Origin: Streptomyces sp. LHD-70
Lineage (GTDB): Bacteria > Actinomycetota > Actinomycetes > Streptomycetales > Streptomycetaceae
Direction: 5' to 3'
Assembly: GCF_031157275.1 (NCBI RefSeq)
Contig: NZ_JAVIFW010000005.1
Coordinates: forward strand, 310,001 to 374,000
Length of the DNA: 64,000 nt
Part shown: positions 23,081-33,740 of the stretch, one piece after another
Numbering within the stretch: the stretch's first letter is position 1
Layout: each line of letters begins with the position of its first letter
Position numbers and translations under genes: made by a program
The notes under the pieces: generated by a model
Databases searched by the model: none
What the model was told of the DNA's origin: nothing
The model's input: only the letters and a program-made list of their open reading frames with translations

Positions 23081-23146
23081 ACGGAAGGGGGCGCGAGCCC
23101 CTTGCAGCGGCGTCGGCGTTACTGCTGCTCGGGGGCTCGCGCGGGC

Positions 23147-24061
<915 letters not shown>

Positions 24062-24994
24062 ATGAAGCTCGTCTTCGCAGGCACCCCTGAGGTCGCCGTA
24101 CCCGCGTTGGATGCCTTGATCGCCTCTGGCCGCCATGAGGTGGCCGCGGTCGTCACCCGCCCCGATGCACCTGCGGGGCGGGGGAGACGACTGGTCGCCA
24201 GCCCGGTCGCGCAGCGCGCCGAGGAGGCCGGGATCGAGGTGCTCAAGCCGCGCAAGCCGCGCGACGAGGACTTCCTCGCGCGGCTGCGGGAGATCGGGCC
24301 GGACTGCTGCCCGGTCGTCGCGTACGGCGCGCTGCTGCCGCGGATCGCGCTCGACGTGCCCGCGCACGGCTGGGTCAACCTGCACTTCTCGCTGCTGCCC
24401 GCCTGGCGCGGCGCGGCTCCCGTGCAGCACTCGATCATGGCCGGGGACGAGATCACGGGGGCGTCGACCTTCCTGATCGAGGAGGGCCTCGACGCCGGTC
24501 CGGTGTACGGGACGGTCACCGAGCAGGTGCGGTCCACCGACACCAGCGGCGACCTGCTGACCCGGCTCGCGTTCGCGGGGGCGGGGCTGCTCGCCGCGAC
24601 GATGGACGGCGTCGAGGACGGCACTCTCAAGGCCGTACCGCAGCCCGCCGACGGCATCACGCTCGCGCCGAAGATCACCGTCGAGGACGCCGAGATCGAC
24701 TGGTCCGCGCCGGCGCTGCGCATCGACCGGGTGGTGCGCGGCTGCACGCCCGCGCCGGGTGCGTGGACGACGTTCCGCGGGGAGCGCCTGAAGCTGGTGT
24801 CGGTGCAGCCCGCCTCGGACCGTACGGATCTGGCGCGGGGCGCGCTGGACGCGGGCAAGAACAATGTGTACGTGGGCACGGGTTCGCACGCCGTAGAGCT
24901 GTTGTGGGTGCAGCCGCAGGGGAAGAAGCCGATGCGGGGGGCGGACTGGGCGCGAGGAGTGCGGATCTCCTCCGGAGAGGTGCTGGGGGAGTAG
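24062..24994 (+). CDS. fmt: Methionyl-tRNA formyltransferase
   Basis: Formylates initiator Met-tRNA using 10-formyl-THF. 310 residues. The N-terminal Rossmann formyltransferase domain begins [16 protein letters not shown]; the catalytic/folate loop is [17 protein letters not shown]; the C-terminal OB-like tRNA-binding domain follows. ATG at 24062 chosen because the family begins there; the longer in-frame extension is non-homologous. Confidence 0.97.
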   Translation: MKLVFAGTPEVAVPALDALIASGRHEVAAVVTRPDAPAGRGRRLVASPVAQRAEEAGIEVLKPRKPRDEDFLARLREIGPDCCPVVAYGALLPRIALDVPAHGWVNLHFSLLPAWRGAAPVQHSIMAGDEITGASTFLIEEGLDAGPVYGTVTEQVRSTDTSGDLLTRLAFAGAGLLAATMDGVEDGTLKAVPQPADGITLAPKITVEDAEIDWSAPALRIDRVVRGCTPAPGAWTTFRGERLKLVSVQPASDRTDLARGALDAGKNNVYVGTGSHAVELLWVQPQGKKPMRGADWARGVRISSGEVLGE

Positions 24995-25102
24995 GGCTCG
25001 GTCCGCGGGCCCGCACCGTCGTACGGGGCTCGGGCTCGGGCTCCGGGGCTGCCCGGGCCCGTCGATTGCCGCCTGCGGACGCTCCGGAGTTGCTGTCCTT
25101 GT

Positions 25103-25225
25103 CGGCCTCCGGCCTTGTCCTCAAGCGCCGGATGGGCTGGATCATCGGCCTCCGGCCTGGTCCTCAAGTGCCGGACGGGCTGGATCGTCGGCCTCCGGCC
25201 TTGTCCTCAAGCGCCGGACGGGCTG
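25103..25225. repeat. 43-bp tandem repeat, three copies
   Basis: Units start at 25103, 25146 and 25189 with CGGCCTCCGGCCTTGTCC, each carrying TCAAG(C/T)GCCGGA(T/C)GGGCTG. Copies differ at a few positions. Similar phrases are dispersed between Streptomyces genes. It fills the fmt-rsmB gap. Confidence 0.85.
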
Positions 25226-25285
25226 AGTTGGGCACGTCCTTTACGCTGGAATCGCACCTCATCCAGGATCCGGAGCACCTTTTTC

Positions 25286-26725
25286 GTGAACGAGCAGCAC
25301 CGCAGTCGTCCCCGTAAGCCCGCCAAGCCGTACCGGCGTCCCAAGAAGGACCCCGTGCGGGTCCTCGCCTTCGAGGCGTTGCGGGCGGTGGACGAGCGGG
25401 ATGCGTACGCGAATCTCGTGCTGCCGCCGCTGCTGCGCAAGGCGCGGGAGAAGGAGGGGCCGGAGAACTTCGACGGGCGGGACGCGGCGCTCGCGACCGA
25501 GCTGGTCTACGGGACGCTGCGCCGGCAGGGCACGTACGACGCGATCATCGCGGCCTGTGTCGACCGGCCGCTGCGTGAGGTCGACCCGCCGGTCCTGGAC
25601 GTACTGAGCCTGGGCGCGCACCAGTTGCTCGGCACCCGGATCCCCACGCACGCCGCCGTGTCCGCGAGCGTCGAGCTGGCCCGGGTCGTGCTCGGCGACG
25701 GGCGGGCGAAGTTCGTGAACGCCGTCCTGCGGAAAATCGCCGCCGACGACCTGGACGGCTGGCTCGCGCGGGTCGCGCCGCCCTACGACGAGGACCCCGA
25801 GGACCACCTGTCGGTCGTGCACTCGCACCCGCGCTGGGTCGTCTCCGCGCTGTGGGACTCGCTGGGCGGCGGCCGCGCCGGGATCGAGGACCTGCTTGAG
25901 GCCGACAACGAGCGGCCCGAGGTCACGCTCGTCGCGCGGCCCGGCCGGATCACCGCCGACGAACTGCTCGACGGACTCGGCGAGGAGTCCGCGCTGCCCG
26001 GCCGCTGGTCGCCGTACGCGGTGCGGCTCACCGAGGGCGGCGAGCCGGGTGCGCTCGACGCGGTGCGCGAGGGGCGGGCCGGTGTGCAGGACGAGGGCAG
26101 TCAGCTGGTGGCGATCGCGCTGGCGAACGCGCCGCTCGACGGCGACGACCAGCGCTGGCTGGACGGCTGCGCGGGACCTGGCGGGAAGGCCGCGATGCTC
26201 GCGGGGCTCGCCTCGCAGCGCGGTGCGACGCTGCTCGCCTCGGAGAGGCAGCCGCACCGGGCCAAGCTGGTCGAGCGTGCGCTGGAGGGCAACCCCGGTC
26301 CGTACCAGGTGATCACCGCCGACGGCACCCGGCCGCCGTGGCTGCCCGGCTCGTTCGACCGCGTCCTGATGGACGTGCCCTGCACCGGGCTCGGCGCGCT
26401 CCGCCGCCGCCCGGAGGCCCGCTGGCGCCGTCGGCCAGAGGACCTGGACGGCTTCGCGCCGCTGCAACGCGCCCTGCTCCAGGAGGCGTTGAAGGCGGTA
26501 CGCGTCGGAGGCGTCGTCGGCTACGCGACCTGCTCGCCGCACCTCGCGGAGACCCGCGCCGTGGTCGACGACGTCCTGAAGCGGCAGGGCGGCGCCGAAC
26601 TCATCGACGCCCGCCCACTGCTGCCCGGCGTCCCGGCCCTCGGCGACGGCCCCGACATCCAGCTCTGGCCGCATCTGCACGGCACGGACGCGATGTACCT
26701 GGCGCTGCTGCGCCGCACGGCCTAG
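25286..26725 (+). CDS. rsmB: 16S rRNA cytosine-967 C5-methyltransferase RsmB/Sun
   Basis: 479 residues. The N-terminal NusB-like RNA-binding domain ([24 protein letters not shown]) is followed by a SAM-dependent methyltransferase with [15 protein letters not shown], the catalytic PC motif in [13 protein letters not shown] and the second Cys in [14 protein letters not shown] at 25286 with GGAG upstream. Longer in-frame starts run into the tandem repeat and are rejected. Confidence 0.95.
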   Translation: MNEQHRSRPRKPAKPYRRPKKDPVRVLAFEALRAVDERDAYANLVLPPLLRKAREKEGPENFDGRDAALATELVYGTLRRQGTYDAIIAACVDRPLREVDPPVLDVLSLGAHQLLGTRIPTHAAVSASVELARVVLGDGRAKFVNAVLRKIAADDLDGWLARVAPPYDEDPEDHLSVVHSHPRWVVSALWDSLGGGRAGIEDLLEADNERPEVTLVARPGRITADELLDGLGEESALPGRWSPYAVRLTEGGEPGALDAVREGRAGVQDEGSQLVAIALANAPLDGDDQRWLDGCAGPGGKAAMLAGLASQRGATLLASERQPHRAKLVERALEGNPGPYQVITADGTRPPWLPGSFDRVLMDVPCTGLGALRRRPEARWRRRPEDLDGFAPLQRALLQEALKAVRVGGVVGYATCSPHLAETRAVVDDVLKRQGGAELIDARPLLPGVPALGDGPDIQLWPHLHGTDAMYLALLRRTA

Positions 26726-26733
26726 CTGGAGGT

Positions 26734-27144
26734 CTACTGGCCCTGGTGGGGCGGCTGTTGACCGTAGGGGTTCGGGGCCTGCGGGTTCGGGTTCTGTCCG
26801 TACGGTCCGGGCGCCTGCCCCTGCGGGGTCTGCGGGGTCTGTCCGTACGAACCCTGACCCTGCGGGTCCTGCGGGTCCTGCGGGTCCTGCGCGTACGGCC
26901 CCGGCGCCTGTCCTGGCGCGGCCGGGTACGGCGGCTGTCCCATCGGCGCCTGCCCGGGCTGCTGCATCGGCGCTTGCCCGCCGGGCATCGCCGGGTACTG
27001 CTGCTGGTACGGGGGCTGGTGGGGCTGGTGGCCCATGAGCGAGGTGGGCTGCTGCGTCCTGCCGCGTCGGCTCATCAGGACGGCGACCACCACCGCGGCG
27101 CCCAGGACCAAGACGGCCCCCACTCCGATAATGAGCATCAACAT
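26734..27144 (-). CDS. Membrane-anchored Pro/Gln-rich protein
   Basis: 136 residues: one N-terminal membrane helix ([21 protein letters not shown]) with an Arg stop-transfer, then a low-complexity tail of repeating QGQAP, GPY and DPQ units. Function unknown; such tails are typical of intrinsically disordered surface or scaffold proteins. The ATG at 27144 follows GGTGGAG. A GTG nine bases earlier is possible. Confidence 0.8.
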   Translation of the reverse strand: MLMLIIGVGAVLVLGAAVVVAVLMSRRGRTQQPTSLMGHQPHQPPYQQQYPAMPGGQAPMQQPGQAPMGQPPYPAAPGQAPGPYAQDPQDPQDPQGQGSYGQTPQTPQGQAPGPYGQNPNPQAPNPYGQQPPHQGQ

Positions 27145-27453
27145 GAGCTCCACCCTTCACGTTCCCTGTTCGCGTCCCCCGAGCCATGGGCGGGCCCCGC
27201 TGGACCACCGCCCCGATCACCCGCGAGCCTACAAGGCGTGCATGGGCGGATCCGCAGGCGGACGGGGCACGGAAGGGGGCGCACGCATCTGCCCGAAGCG
27301 CGGGGGCACTTGGGCGCTCCGGCCCGCGCTCGGGACGTACCGGCCGCCGCTGCCCCTCTCAGGGGTGGGCGGGGGCGTACGACAGCTCCGGGCCAGGAGC
27401 CGATGCACAGTACACCGACAGCAATCCGCGCTGGGCATGGCAGGCTTGGGGGC
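27145..27453. other. Intergenic region upstream of rpe
   Basis: About 310 bases, high GC. It must carry promoters for both diverging genes; no clear operator, hairpin or small gene is recognised. Confidence 0.4.
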
Positions 27454-28140
27454 ATGGCAGCTCAGATCAATCCCAGCATCCTGTCCGCGGACTTCGCCCG
27501 CCTCGCCGAAGAGGCCGAGGCCGTTCGCGGGGCCGACTGGCTTCACGTCGACGTGATGGACAACCACTTCGTGCCGAACCTGACGCTCGGCGTGCCGATC
27601 GTGGAGTCGCTGAGCAAGGCCACGAGCACGCCGCTCGACTGCCACCTGATGATCGAGGACCCGGACCGCTGGGCCCCGCAGTACGTGGAGGCCGGGGCCG
27701 GGTCGGTGACCTTCCACGTCGAGGCCGCTGCCGCGCCCGTGCGGCTCGCGCGGGAGATCCGGGCCAAGGGCGCCCGTGCCTCCATGGCGCTGAAGCCGGC
27801 GACGCCGATCGAGCCGTACGAGGATCTGCTGCCCGAGCTGGACATGCTGCTGATCATGACCGTGGAGCCCGGCTTCGGAGGTCAGGCCTTCCTGGACATC
27901 ATGCTGCCGAAGATCCGCAGGACCCGTGAGCTGATCTCCAAGCACGGCCTCGAGCTGTGGCTGCAGGTCGACGGCGGTGTCTCGGAGTCGACGATCGAGC
28001 GGTGCGCGGAAGCGGGCGCCGATGTCTTCGTGGCCGGCTCCGCCGTGTACGGCAAGGAGGACCCGGCCGCCGCCGTGCAGGCCCTGCGCGCGAAGGCCGA
28101 GGGCGCGACCGCGTCCGCAGCCTGGGCCTGCGCCCACTGA
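27454..28140 (+). CDS. rpe: Ribulose-phosphate 3-epimerase
   Basis: Pentose phosphate pathway isomerase of ribulose 5-phosphate and xylulose 5-phosphate. 228 residues forming a TIM barrel. Metal and catalytic motifs are visible: [45 protein letters not shown] and the C-terminal [11 protein letters not shown] at 27454 chosen from family N-termini; a long in-frame upstream extension is a shadow. Confidence 0.97.
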   Translation: MAAQINPSILSADFARLAEEAEAVRGADWLHVDVMDNHFVPNLTLGVPIVESLSKATSTPLDCHLMIEDPDRWAPQYVEAGAGSVTFHVEAAAAPVRLAREIRAKGARASMALKPATPIEPYEDLLPELDMLLIMTVEPGFGGQAFLDIMLPKIRRTRELISKHGLELWLQVDGGVSESTIERCAEAGADVFVAGSAVYGKEDPAAAVQALRAKAEGATASAAWACAH

Positions 28141-28373
28141 ACCATCACGGGTGACCGACTCGGCGACCTGTGTGCCACCGGCAGATGAACGGCGACCGGC
28201 AGGACTGATCAAGTGTCGCCGCATCTGCAAGGATGAGCGGAAAGCCGATGAGTGAACTTGTGAACGCAGCCGTGTGGAACAACAGCATGTGAGCAGCAGA
28301 CTGGGTACGGAGGCCGGGCGACCGGCCGGGACCGTACGCGGCAGAGCTTGTGAACAGCAGTGAGGAGAGCGCC

Positions 28374-29396
28374 GTGACTGGCATGTCAGCGGGGAGGCCG
28401 GCCCTGCGGATGGGACCCGCTGAGCTGGTGCAGGCGGCGGCCATGGCCCGCCGCTTCTATCTCGAGGGCAAGTCCAAGATCCAGATCGCGGAGGAGTTCG
28501 GCGTCAGCCGCTTCAAGGTCGCGAGGGTCCTGGAGACCGCCCTCGAGCGGGATCTCGTACGGATCGAGATCCGCGTACCCGCCGAGTTGGATGCCGAGCG
28601 CTCCGACCGGCTGCGGGCCCGCTACGGCCTGCGCCACGCAGTCGTCGTGGAGTCCCCGGCGCAGGCCGTCGAGGAGTCGCCCGACCCGGAGAACCTCGGC
28701 GAGGTCGCCGCCGACCTGCTCGGCGAGCTGGTCGCCGAGGGAGATGTGCTCGGCCTCGCCTGGGGCCGCTCCACCATTCACATGGCGGCCGCCCTCGACC
28801 GGCTGCCGCCGTGCACGGTGGTGCAGCTGACCGGGGTGTACGACGCGGGCACCGCCGAACGCGGCTCCGTGGAGGCGGTCCGCCGGGCCGCGCAGGTCTC
28901 CGGCGGCGAGGCGCACCCGATCTACGCCCCGATGCTGCTGCCGGACTCGGCGACCGCGGCCGCGCTGCGCAACCAGACCGGGATCGCCCGCGCCTTCGAG
29001 TACTTCGACAAGGTCACCGTCGCCGCGGTGTCCATCGGCTCCTGGGAGCCCGGCATCTCGACCGTGCACGACATGCTCACCGACGAGGAGCGCGCGCACT
29101 ACGCCTCGCTCGGCGTCGCCGCCGAGATGTCCGCGCACCTCTTCGACGCCGAGGGGCGCCGGGTCGGGCGTGACCTGGGCGAGCGCTGCATCACCGTCGA
29201 GGCCGACCGGCTGCGGCGTATCCCCGAGGTCGTGGCGATCGCGGGCGGGCAGCGCAAGGCCGCGGCGATCGACGCGGTGCTGCGTTCCGGCCTGGTGACC
29301 AGCCTGGTCACCGACACGGCGGCCGCGGACCAGCTCCTGGAGGCGGGCCCGGCCCCGCGCCCGGCCCTGGACCGGGCCGACCCCGACGGCGCCTGA
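28374..29396 (+). CDS. SorC/DeoR-type transcriptional regulator
   Basis: 340 residues. N-terminal HTH (about 17-55: MARRFYLEGKSKIQIAEEFG, then VSRFKVARVLETA) plus the large sugar-phosphate-binding domain of the SorC family (LGLAWGRSTIHMAAAL, then ISTVHDMLTDEE). It sits directly after rpe, suggesting control by a pentose or other phosphorylated sugar. The GTG at 28374 follows GAGGAGAGCGCC; an upstream GTG at 28350 lacks a ribosome site. It converges on the amidohydrolase gene. Confidence 0.9.
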   Translation: MTGMSAGRPALRMGPAELVQAAAMARRFYLEGKSKIQIAEEFGVSRFKVARVLETALERDLVRIEIRVPAELDAERSDRLRARYGLRHAVVVESPAQAVEESPDPENLGEVAADLLGELVAEGDVLGLAWGRSTIHMAAALDRLPPCTVVQLTGVYDAGTAERGSVEAVRRAAQVSGGEAHPIYAPMLLPDSATAAALRNQTGIARAFEYFDKVTVAAVSIGSWEPGISTVHDMLTDEERAHYASLGVAAEMSAHLFDAEGRRVGRDLGERCITVEADRLRRIPEVVAIAGGQRKAAAIDAVLRSGLVTSLVTDTAAADQLLEAGPAPRPALDRADPDGA

Positions 29397-29440
29397 CCCG
29401 GCAAGGGCTGCGGCGAGGACCACCAGCAGGAACCTTTTCC

Positions 29441-29469
29441 CGTACGAGGGCTCCCGGCAGCCCCGTACG
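29441..29469. terminator. Convergent hairpin
   Basis: CGTACGAGGGCT and AGCCCCGTACG form a bulged stem between the SorC-like gene and the converging amidohydrolase gene. Confidence 0.5.
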
Positions 29470-29474
29470 ACCGC

Positions 29475-30608
29475 TCAACCGGCTCGCGCGGCGCCCTGGC
29501 CGTGCGGGCCGTAGACGCGGCCGGCGTTCTCCGTGCCGATCAGGCGCGCCACCCGGTGTGCGTCCGCGCGCGACCAGGCGCCCGCCGCCACCCAGCCCTC
29601 CGTGAGGGCGTCGAGCGCCTCGCGGAAGAGCTGGGCGCCCACCACGTACAGCTCGGGCAGGCCGTAGGCGTCCGTCGAGAACAGGAGCTTGCCGAACGGG
29701 GTGAGTTCCAGGAGCTCGGCGAGCACGGCGGCCGCGCGCGTGCCGGTGTACGTGAGGGAGAGGCCGACGTCCGCGTACACATGCGGGTGGACGTGCGCCA
29801 GGTACCCGGCGGCGCGGTGGAACGGATAGCCGTGCAGGAGGGCGACCGCGCAGCCGGTGGGGCGCAGGGCGTGCAGCAGGTCGCTCAGGAGCAGCGGGTC
29901 GGCGTCCTGGAGGCGCAGGTCGGGGTCGCCGAAGCCGGTGTGCAGCTGGAGCGGCAGGCCGGTGCGTGCGGCCGACCAGATCAGCAGGCGGTGCAGCGTC
30001 GGGTCGGTGAGCCGGGTGCCGGGGGTGCGTCCGTCGAGCCAGGCCTCGGCCGCCCGCAGAGCCTGCTCATGGCCCGGCTCGGCGGGGTCGAGGCGCAGGC
30101 CGTGGCGGTACGCGGCGACCGACTTGAAGCCCGCGGCCGTGCCGGACACCGTACGGATGGCGTCGTCGAGTGCGGCCAGGAATCCCTCGGCGTCCTCGGA
30201 CGTGTCCGCCACCCGCTCCGCGAGGGTCTCCAGGCGGACGATCTCGCGGGCCGTGCCGCCGCCGAGGGCCGCGAGCTCCGCGGGTCCCGTCAGGTCACCC
30301 GGCAGGCCCGTGTCGAGAAGGAACTCCCCGATCCCGGCGGCGCGCACCAGCCGCTCGCCGACCTCCCGCACCCCGAGCTCCCGGCGCCGGGCGAGGTACT
30401 CCTCGGGCGGGCAGTGCGCGGGCAGGTCGAGCAGCGGCGGGCACAACCTCCGTACGGCGAAACCGAGTTGGGAGTCGAAGAACGTCGTGCCCGGCGCGGC
30501 GGGGACGTCGGACTCGGTGAGCAGCGACTCGAAGGCCGGACGGTCGGCGGGGGAGCGGAGCACGCCGTGGCAGTGGTGGTCGACCAGCGGGAGCGGCTCG
30601 TCCGGCAT
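29475..30608 (-). CDS. Amidohydrolase (FluG N-terminal-domain-like)
   Basis: 377 residues of the amidohydrolase-2 type: the metal-binding start VDHHCHGVL, mid-protein LQLHTGFGD, LLHGYPFHRAAGYLAH, and LLFSTDAYGLPE near the end. Its ATG overlaps the stop of the glutamine synthetase-like gene (TGATG), so the pair is co-translated. In fungi and plants FluG/nodulin-type proteins fuse exactly these two domains. The natural substrate is unknown; a gamma-glutamyl compound is plausible. Confidence 0.88.
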   Translation of the reverse strand: MPDEPLPLVDHHCHGVLRSPADRPAFESLLTESDVPAAPGTTFFDSQLGFAVRRLCPPLLDLPAHCPPEEYLARRRELGVREVGERLVRAAGIGEFLLDTGLPGDLTGPAELAALGGGTAREIVRLETLAERVADTSEDAEGFLAALDDAIRTVSGTAAGFKSVAAYRHGLRLDPAEPGHEQALRAAEAWLDGRTPGTRLTDPTLHRLLIWSAARTGLPLQLHTGFGDPDLRLQDADPLLLSDLLHALRPTGCAVALLHGYPFHRAAGYLAHVHPHVYADVGLSLTYTGTRAAAVLAELLELTPFGKLLFSTDAYGLPELYVVGAQLFREALDALTEGWVAAGAWSRADAHRVARLIGTENAGRVYGPHGQGAARAG

Positions 30609-31948
30609 CAGTAGCGCTCCCGGGTCGCGGCGGCCAGCTCCTCGGGGGAGTGCGCGGCGAACAGCTGGGCCTCCGCCGCGCGTACCGCCGCGAACGCCTC
30701 GAACAGCTCGTCGCCCATCGCCTCGCGCAGCACCGCCGAGCGTAGGAAGAGGTCCAGGGACTGCGGCACGGAGGTGGGCAGACGCGGCTGGTCCTGGTGC
30801 ACCGGGTCGCCCGCGACCGGCTCCGGCAGCGCGGCGCCCGAGTCCAGGGCGGCCAGGCCCGCGGCGATCACCGAGCCGACCACCAGATACGGATTGGCCG
30901 CCGGATCGAAGCACTTGACCTCGGCGTTCGCGGCGGCCGGGTCGTCCGGGGCGCCGGTGATGAAACGGAGCGCGGCCTCCCGGTTCTCCAGGCCCCAGCA
31001 CTGGAACGCGCCGGCCCAGCGCGAGGGTTCCAGGCGGAGATGGCTCGCGGGGGAGGGGGCGCCGACGGCGAGGAGCGCGGGCAGGTCGGTGAGGATCCCG
31101 GCGAGGAAGGACTCCGCCCGCCCGGTCATGCCGAACGGGCCGTCGCCGTCCGCGCACAGATTCCGCTCCCCTTCCCACAGGCTGAGGTGCAGATGCCGTC
31201 CGTTGCCCACGGCGCCGGGCGTCACGGCCGGGCCGAACGCGGGCGTCAGACCGTGCGCCAGGGACACCGCGCGCACCGTCTCCCGCACCAGGACCGCCTC
31301 GTCCGCCGCGCCCACCGGGTCGGTCGGCGCCACGGACACCTCGAACTGGCCCGGCGCGTACTCGGGATGGAGCTGCGTCACGTCCAGGCCCTGCGCGGCG
31401 AGTGCGGTCAGCAGGTCGTCGGTGTAGGCGGACAGCTCCACCATGCGCGTCATCCCGTACGCGGGACCGGTCGCGGCCGGAGTGCCGTCCCGGGTGACGA
31501 CCCACTCCGTCTCGAAGCCCATCCGCAGGAGCAGTCCGTGCTCGGCGGCCCGGTCGGTCATGCGGCGGGCGAAGTGGCGCTGGCAGCCCGGGTAGCGGCC
31601 GCCCCGCTGGTCGAATCGGTCGACGGGGGCCCAGGCCCAACCGGGCTGTGCCGCAAGGGCGGTGAGCCGGTCGAGGTCGGGGACGAGGCGCAGGTCGCCG
31701 TCGGGGCCTCCGGTGTGCCGGCTGGAGGTCAGGGAGTCGTCGATCAGATAGATGTCGAAGACGGGTGACATGCCGACGCCCCGTTCGGCGGCGTCCGCGA
31801 GCCGGGCGAGGGGGACGGTCTTGACGCGGGTGAGGCCCGCGTTGTCGACCCAGGTCAGGGCCACGCCGTGGACCCCGTGCGCGGTGAGCCGGGTGACCAG
31901 GGGGTCGGTGGAGGTGTGGTGGTCGTGGGTCTCCGGTGAGCTGTCCAT
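30608..31948 (-). CDS. Glutamine synthetase-like gamma-glutamyl ligase
   Basis: 446 residues of the GS fold. The N-terminal beta-grasp domain is followed by the catalytic domain with GFETEWVV (Glu metal ligands), HPEYAPGQFEVS, GNGRHLHLSLWEG and EPSRWAGAFQCWG. It is divergent from GlnA, so probably not ammonia assimilation; GS-like enzymes next to amidohydrolases act on polyamines or other amines. First gene of the pair; the ATG at 31948 gives the normal start. Confidence 0.88.
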   Translation of the reverse strand: MDSSPETHDHHTSTDPLVTRLTAHGVHGVALTWVDNAGLTRVKTVPLARLADAAERGVGMSPVFDIYLIDDSLTSSRHTGGPDGDLRLVPDLDRLTALAAQPGWAWAPVDRFDQRGGRYPGCQRHFARRMTDRAAEHGLLLRMGFETEWVVTRDGTPAATGPAYGMTRMVELSAYTDDLLTALAAQGLDVTQLHPEYAPGQFEVSVAPTDPVGAADEAVLVRETVRAVSLAHGLTPAFGPAVTPGAVGNGRHLHLSLWEGERNLCADGDGPFGMTGRAESFLAGILTDLPALLAVGAPSPASHLRLEPSRWAGAFQCWGLENREAALRFITGAPDDPAAANAEVKCFDPAANPYLVVGSVIAAGLAALDSGAALPEPVAGDPVHQDQPRLPTSVPQSLDLFLRSAVLREAMGDELFEAFAAVRAAEAQLFAAHSPEELAAATRERY

Positions 31949-31998
31949 GGGGTACGCGGTACCCCGCCCGGGGGCGCGCGGCACGTCGGCCGACCCGG

Positions 31999-33537
31999 TC
32001 AGCGCAGCAGGCCGACGACCGTCGCCACGGTGTCCGCCTCCGCCGCCTGCTTGTCCTCGCGGTAGCGGACCACCCGGGCGAAGCGCAGGGTCACGCCCTC
32101 CGGGTACCGGGAGGACCGCTGCACCCCGTCGAAGGCCACCTCCACGACCAGCTCGGGGCGCACACGTACGACCCAGTCGTCCTGAGGGGGCACGGCGATC
32201 TCCTGGAGGCGGCGGGTCTGCCAGTCGAGGAGGGCGTCGGTCAGGCCCTTGAAGGTCTTGCCGAGCATCGCGAACGTGCCGTCCGCCCGCCGCGCCCCCA
32301 GATGCAGGTTCGACAGCTTGCCCGTGCGCCGGCCGTGGCCCCACTCCGCCGCGAGCACCACCAGGTCGAGGGTGTGCACCGGCTTCACCTTGACCCACGA
32401 GGCACCCCTGCGGCCCGCGCTGTACGGGGCGTCCAGGCCCTTGACGACCACGCCCTCGTGCCCGCGCGCCACCGCCTGCTCGGCGAACTCCCTTGCCCCG
32501 GCGCGGAGTTCGGCATCCGCCGGGTCCTCGACCACGAAGCGGCGCACCCGGCGCGGCTCGGGCGTGATCCGGGCCAGCTCGGCGTGCCGCTCGCGGGCAG
32601 GCAGGTCGAGCAGGTCGCGGCCGTCCACGGCGAGCAGGTCGAAGAAGACCGGGTACAGCGGGAGCGAGGCCTGCGCGCCCTCGACGTCGAGGCGGGAGCC
32701 GACGCGACCCGCGATGTCCTGGAACGAGCGCGGCCGCCCCGACCCGTCCCACGCGATCACCTCCCCGTCGAGCACGGCCCGCGTGGACGCCAACTCCCGT
32801 GCGGAGGCGATGACTTCGGGCAGTCGGGTGGTGATCTCGTCCAGGGTGCGCGTGAAGATCCGTACGTCGTCGCCGTCGCGGTGCACCTGCACCCGGATGC
32901 CGTCCAGCTTCTCCTCGACCGCGCACGGGCCGAGCACGTCCAGGGCCTCGTCCACGTCCTGCGCCGTCTTCGCGAGCATGGGCAGCACCGGACGGCCCAC
33001 GTCCAGGCGGAACGTGTCGAGCGCCGCGGCCCCGTCGGCGACCAGGGCGCGGGCCACCACGTCGAGCCGGCCCGCGAGCATCACCGCCCGGCGCACCGCC
33101 TCCGCCGCCACGCCCGTCGCCGCCGCCAGGCCCTCCACGGCGAGCGCGTCCAGGGCGCCCTGCCGCAGCTCGCCGCCCAACAGGCCGAAGAGGAACCGCT
33201 GTTCGTCCTCCGTGGCCGCCGCGAGCAGTTCGTGCACCAGGCGTTTGCGCTCGCCCTGGGCGCCCTTGCCCGCGACAGCGGCGATCCGGTCGAAGGTCTC
33301 GTGCAGTTCCCGTACGCCGATCGTCGGCGTCGCGGCCGGGGGCGGCGGCTCCTTGAACGCTGCCCAGCCGACCCCGATCCGGCGCTGCGGAAGCCGCCCC
33401 GACAGATAGCTGACGACCAGCGGTGCCTCGTCCGGCGTCATCGCGGCGAACAACTCGGCGAGCAGCTCCCGCTTCCGGGAGCGCGAGGTGGTCGCGGCCA
33501 GCTCCCGCGAGGTCCTGGCCAGTTCGGCGAGCAGCAT
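31999..33537 (-). CDS. ATP-dependent DNA ligase
   Basis: 512 residues, a second ligase beside the NAD-dependent LigA that bacteria normally use. N-terminal helical DNA-binding domain; nucleotidyltransferase motif I EEKLDGIRV with the adenylated Lys210; further motifs LDGEVIAW, EGVVVKGLDAPY and SWVKVKP; C-terminal OB domain. A LigB/LigC-type repair ligase role is inferred from the family. It runs divergently from the RNase remnant and barstar. Confidence 0.93.
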   Translation of the reverse strand: MLLAELARTSRELAATTSRSRKRELLAELFAAMTPDEAPLVVSYLSGRLPQRRIGVGWAAFKEPPPPAATPTIGVRELHETFDRIAAVAGKGAQGERKRLVHELLAAATEDEQRFLFGLLGGELRQGALDALAVEGLAAATGVAAEAVRRAVMLAGRLDVVARALVADGAAALDTFRLDVGRPVLPMLAKTAQDVDEALDVLGPCAVEEKLDGIRVQVHRDGDDVRIFTRTLDEITTRLPEVIASARELASTRAVLDGEVIAWDGSGRPRSFQDIAGRVGSRLDVEGAQASLPLYPVFFDLLAVDGRDLLDLPARERHAELARITPEPRRVRRFVVEDPADAELRAGAREFAEQAVARGHEGVVVKGLDAPYSAGRRGASWVKVKPVHTLDLVVLAAEWGHGRRTGKLSNLHLGARRADGTFAMLGKTFKGLTDALLDWQTRRLQEIAVPPQDDWVVRVRPELVVEVAFDGVQRSSRYPEGVTLRFARVVRYREDKQAAEADTVATVVGLLR

Positions 33538-33599
33538 GGGTTCATCGTCGCGTAGGAGTGGGCGTCCCGCACCGTCGGCCTGGGCGCCGCCCCGGTGCT

Positions 33600-33740
33600 T
33601 GTGGCAGCATCGGCCGCGAGTACACGGTCCGCACCCCCGGCGAAGGCGACCGCGGTGCCCGGCGGCTGGTCACCGGCAGGGACCGCGAGATCTACTCCAC
33701 CGACGACCACTACCAGACCTTCAAGGCGGTCCTGCGATGA
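33600..33740 (+). pseudogene. C-terminal remnant of a secreted guanyl-specific ribonuclease (RNase Sa/barnase type)
   Basis: The open frame encodes REYTVRTPGEGDRGARRLVTG and then IYSTDDHYQTFKAVLR, the last ~42 residues of the Streptomyces RNase Sa/N1 family with its catalytic Arg and His (DHY). The signal peptide, N-terminal half and catalytic Glu are missing: upstream of about 33600 the frame no longer matches and the ligase gene's start begins. Its stop overlaps the barstar ATG (ATGA), preserving the toxin-antitoxin gene junction. Confidence 0.7.

Larger units (their letters stand above)
22808..23146. other. Gene-free stretch with short tandem repeats
   Basis: No gene seen. It holds a 31-bp tandem repeat, a 9-bp tandem repeat and a GC hairpin, listed separately. 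Probably a decayed spacer between priA and the converging HTH gene. Confidence 0.6.
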
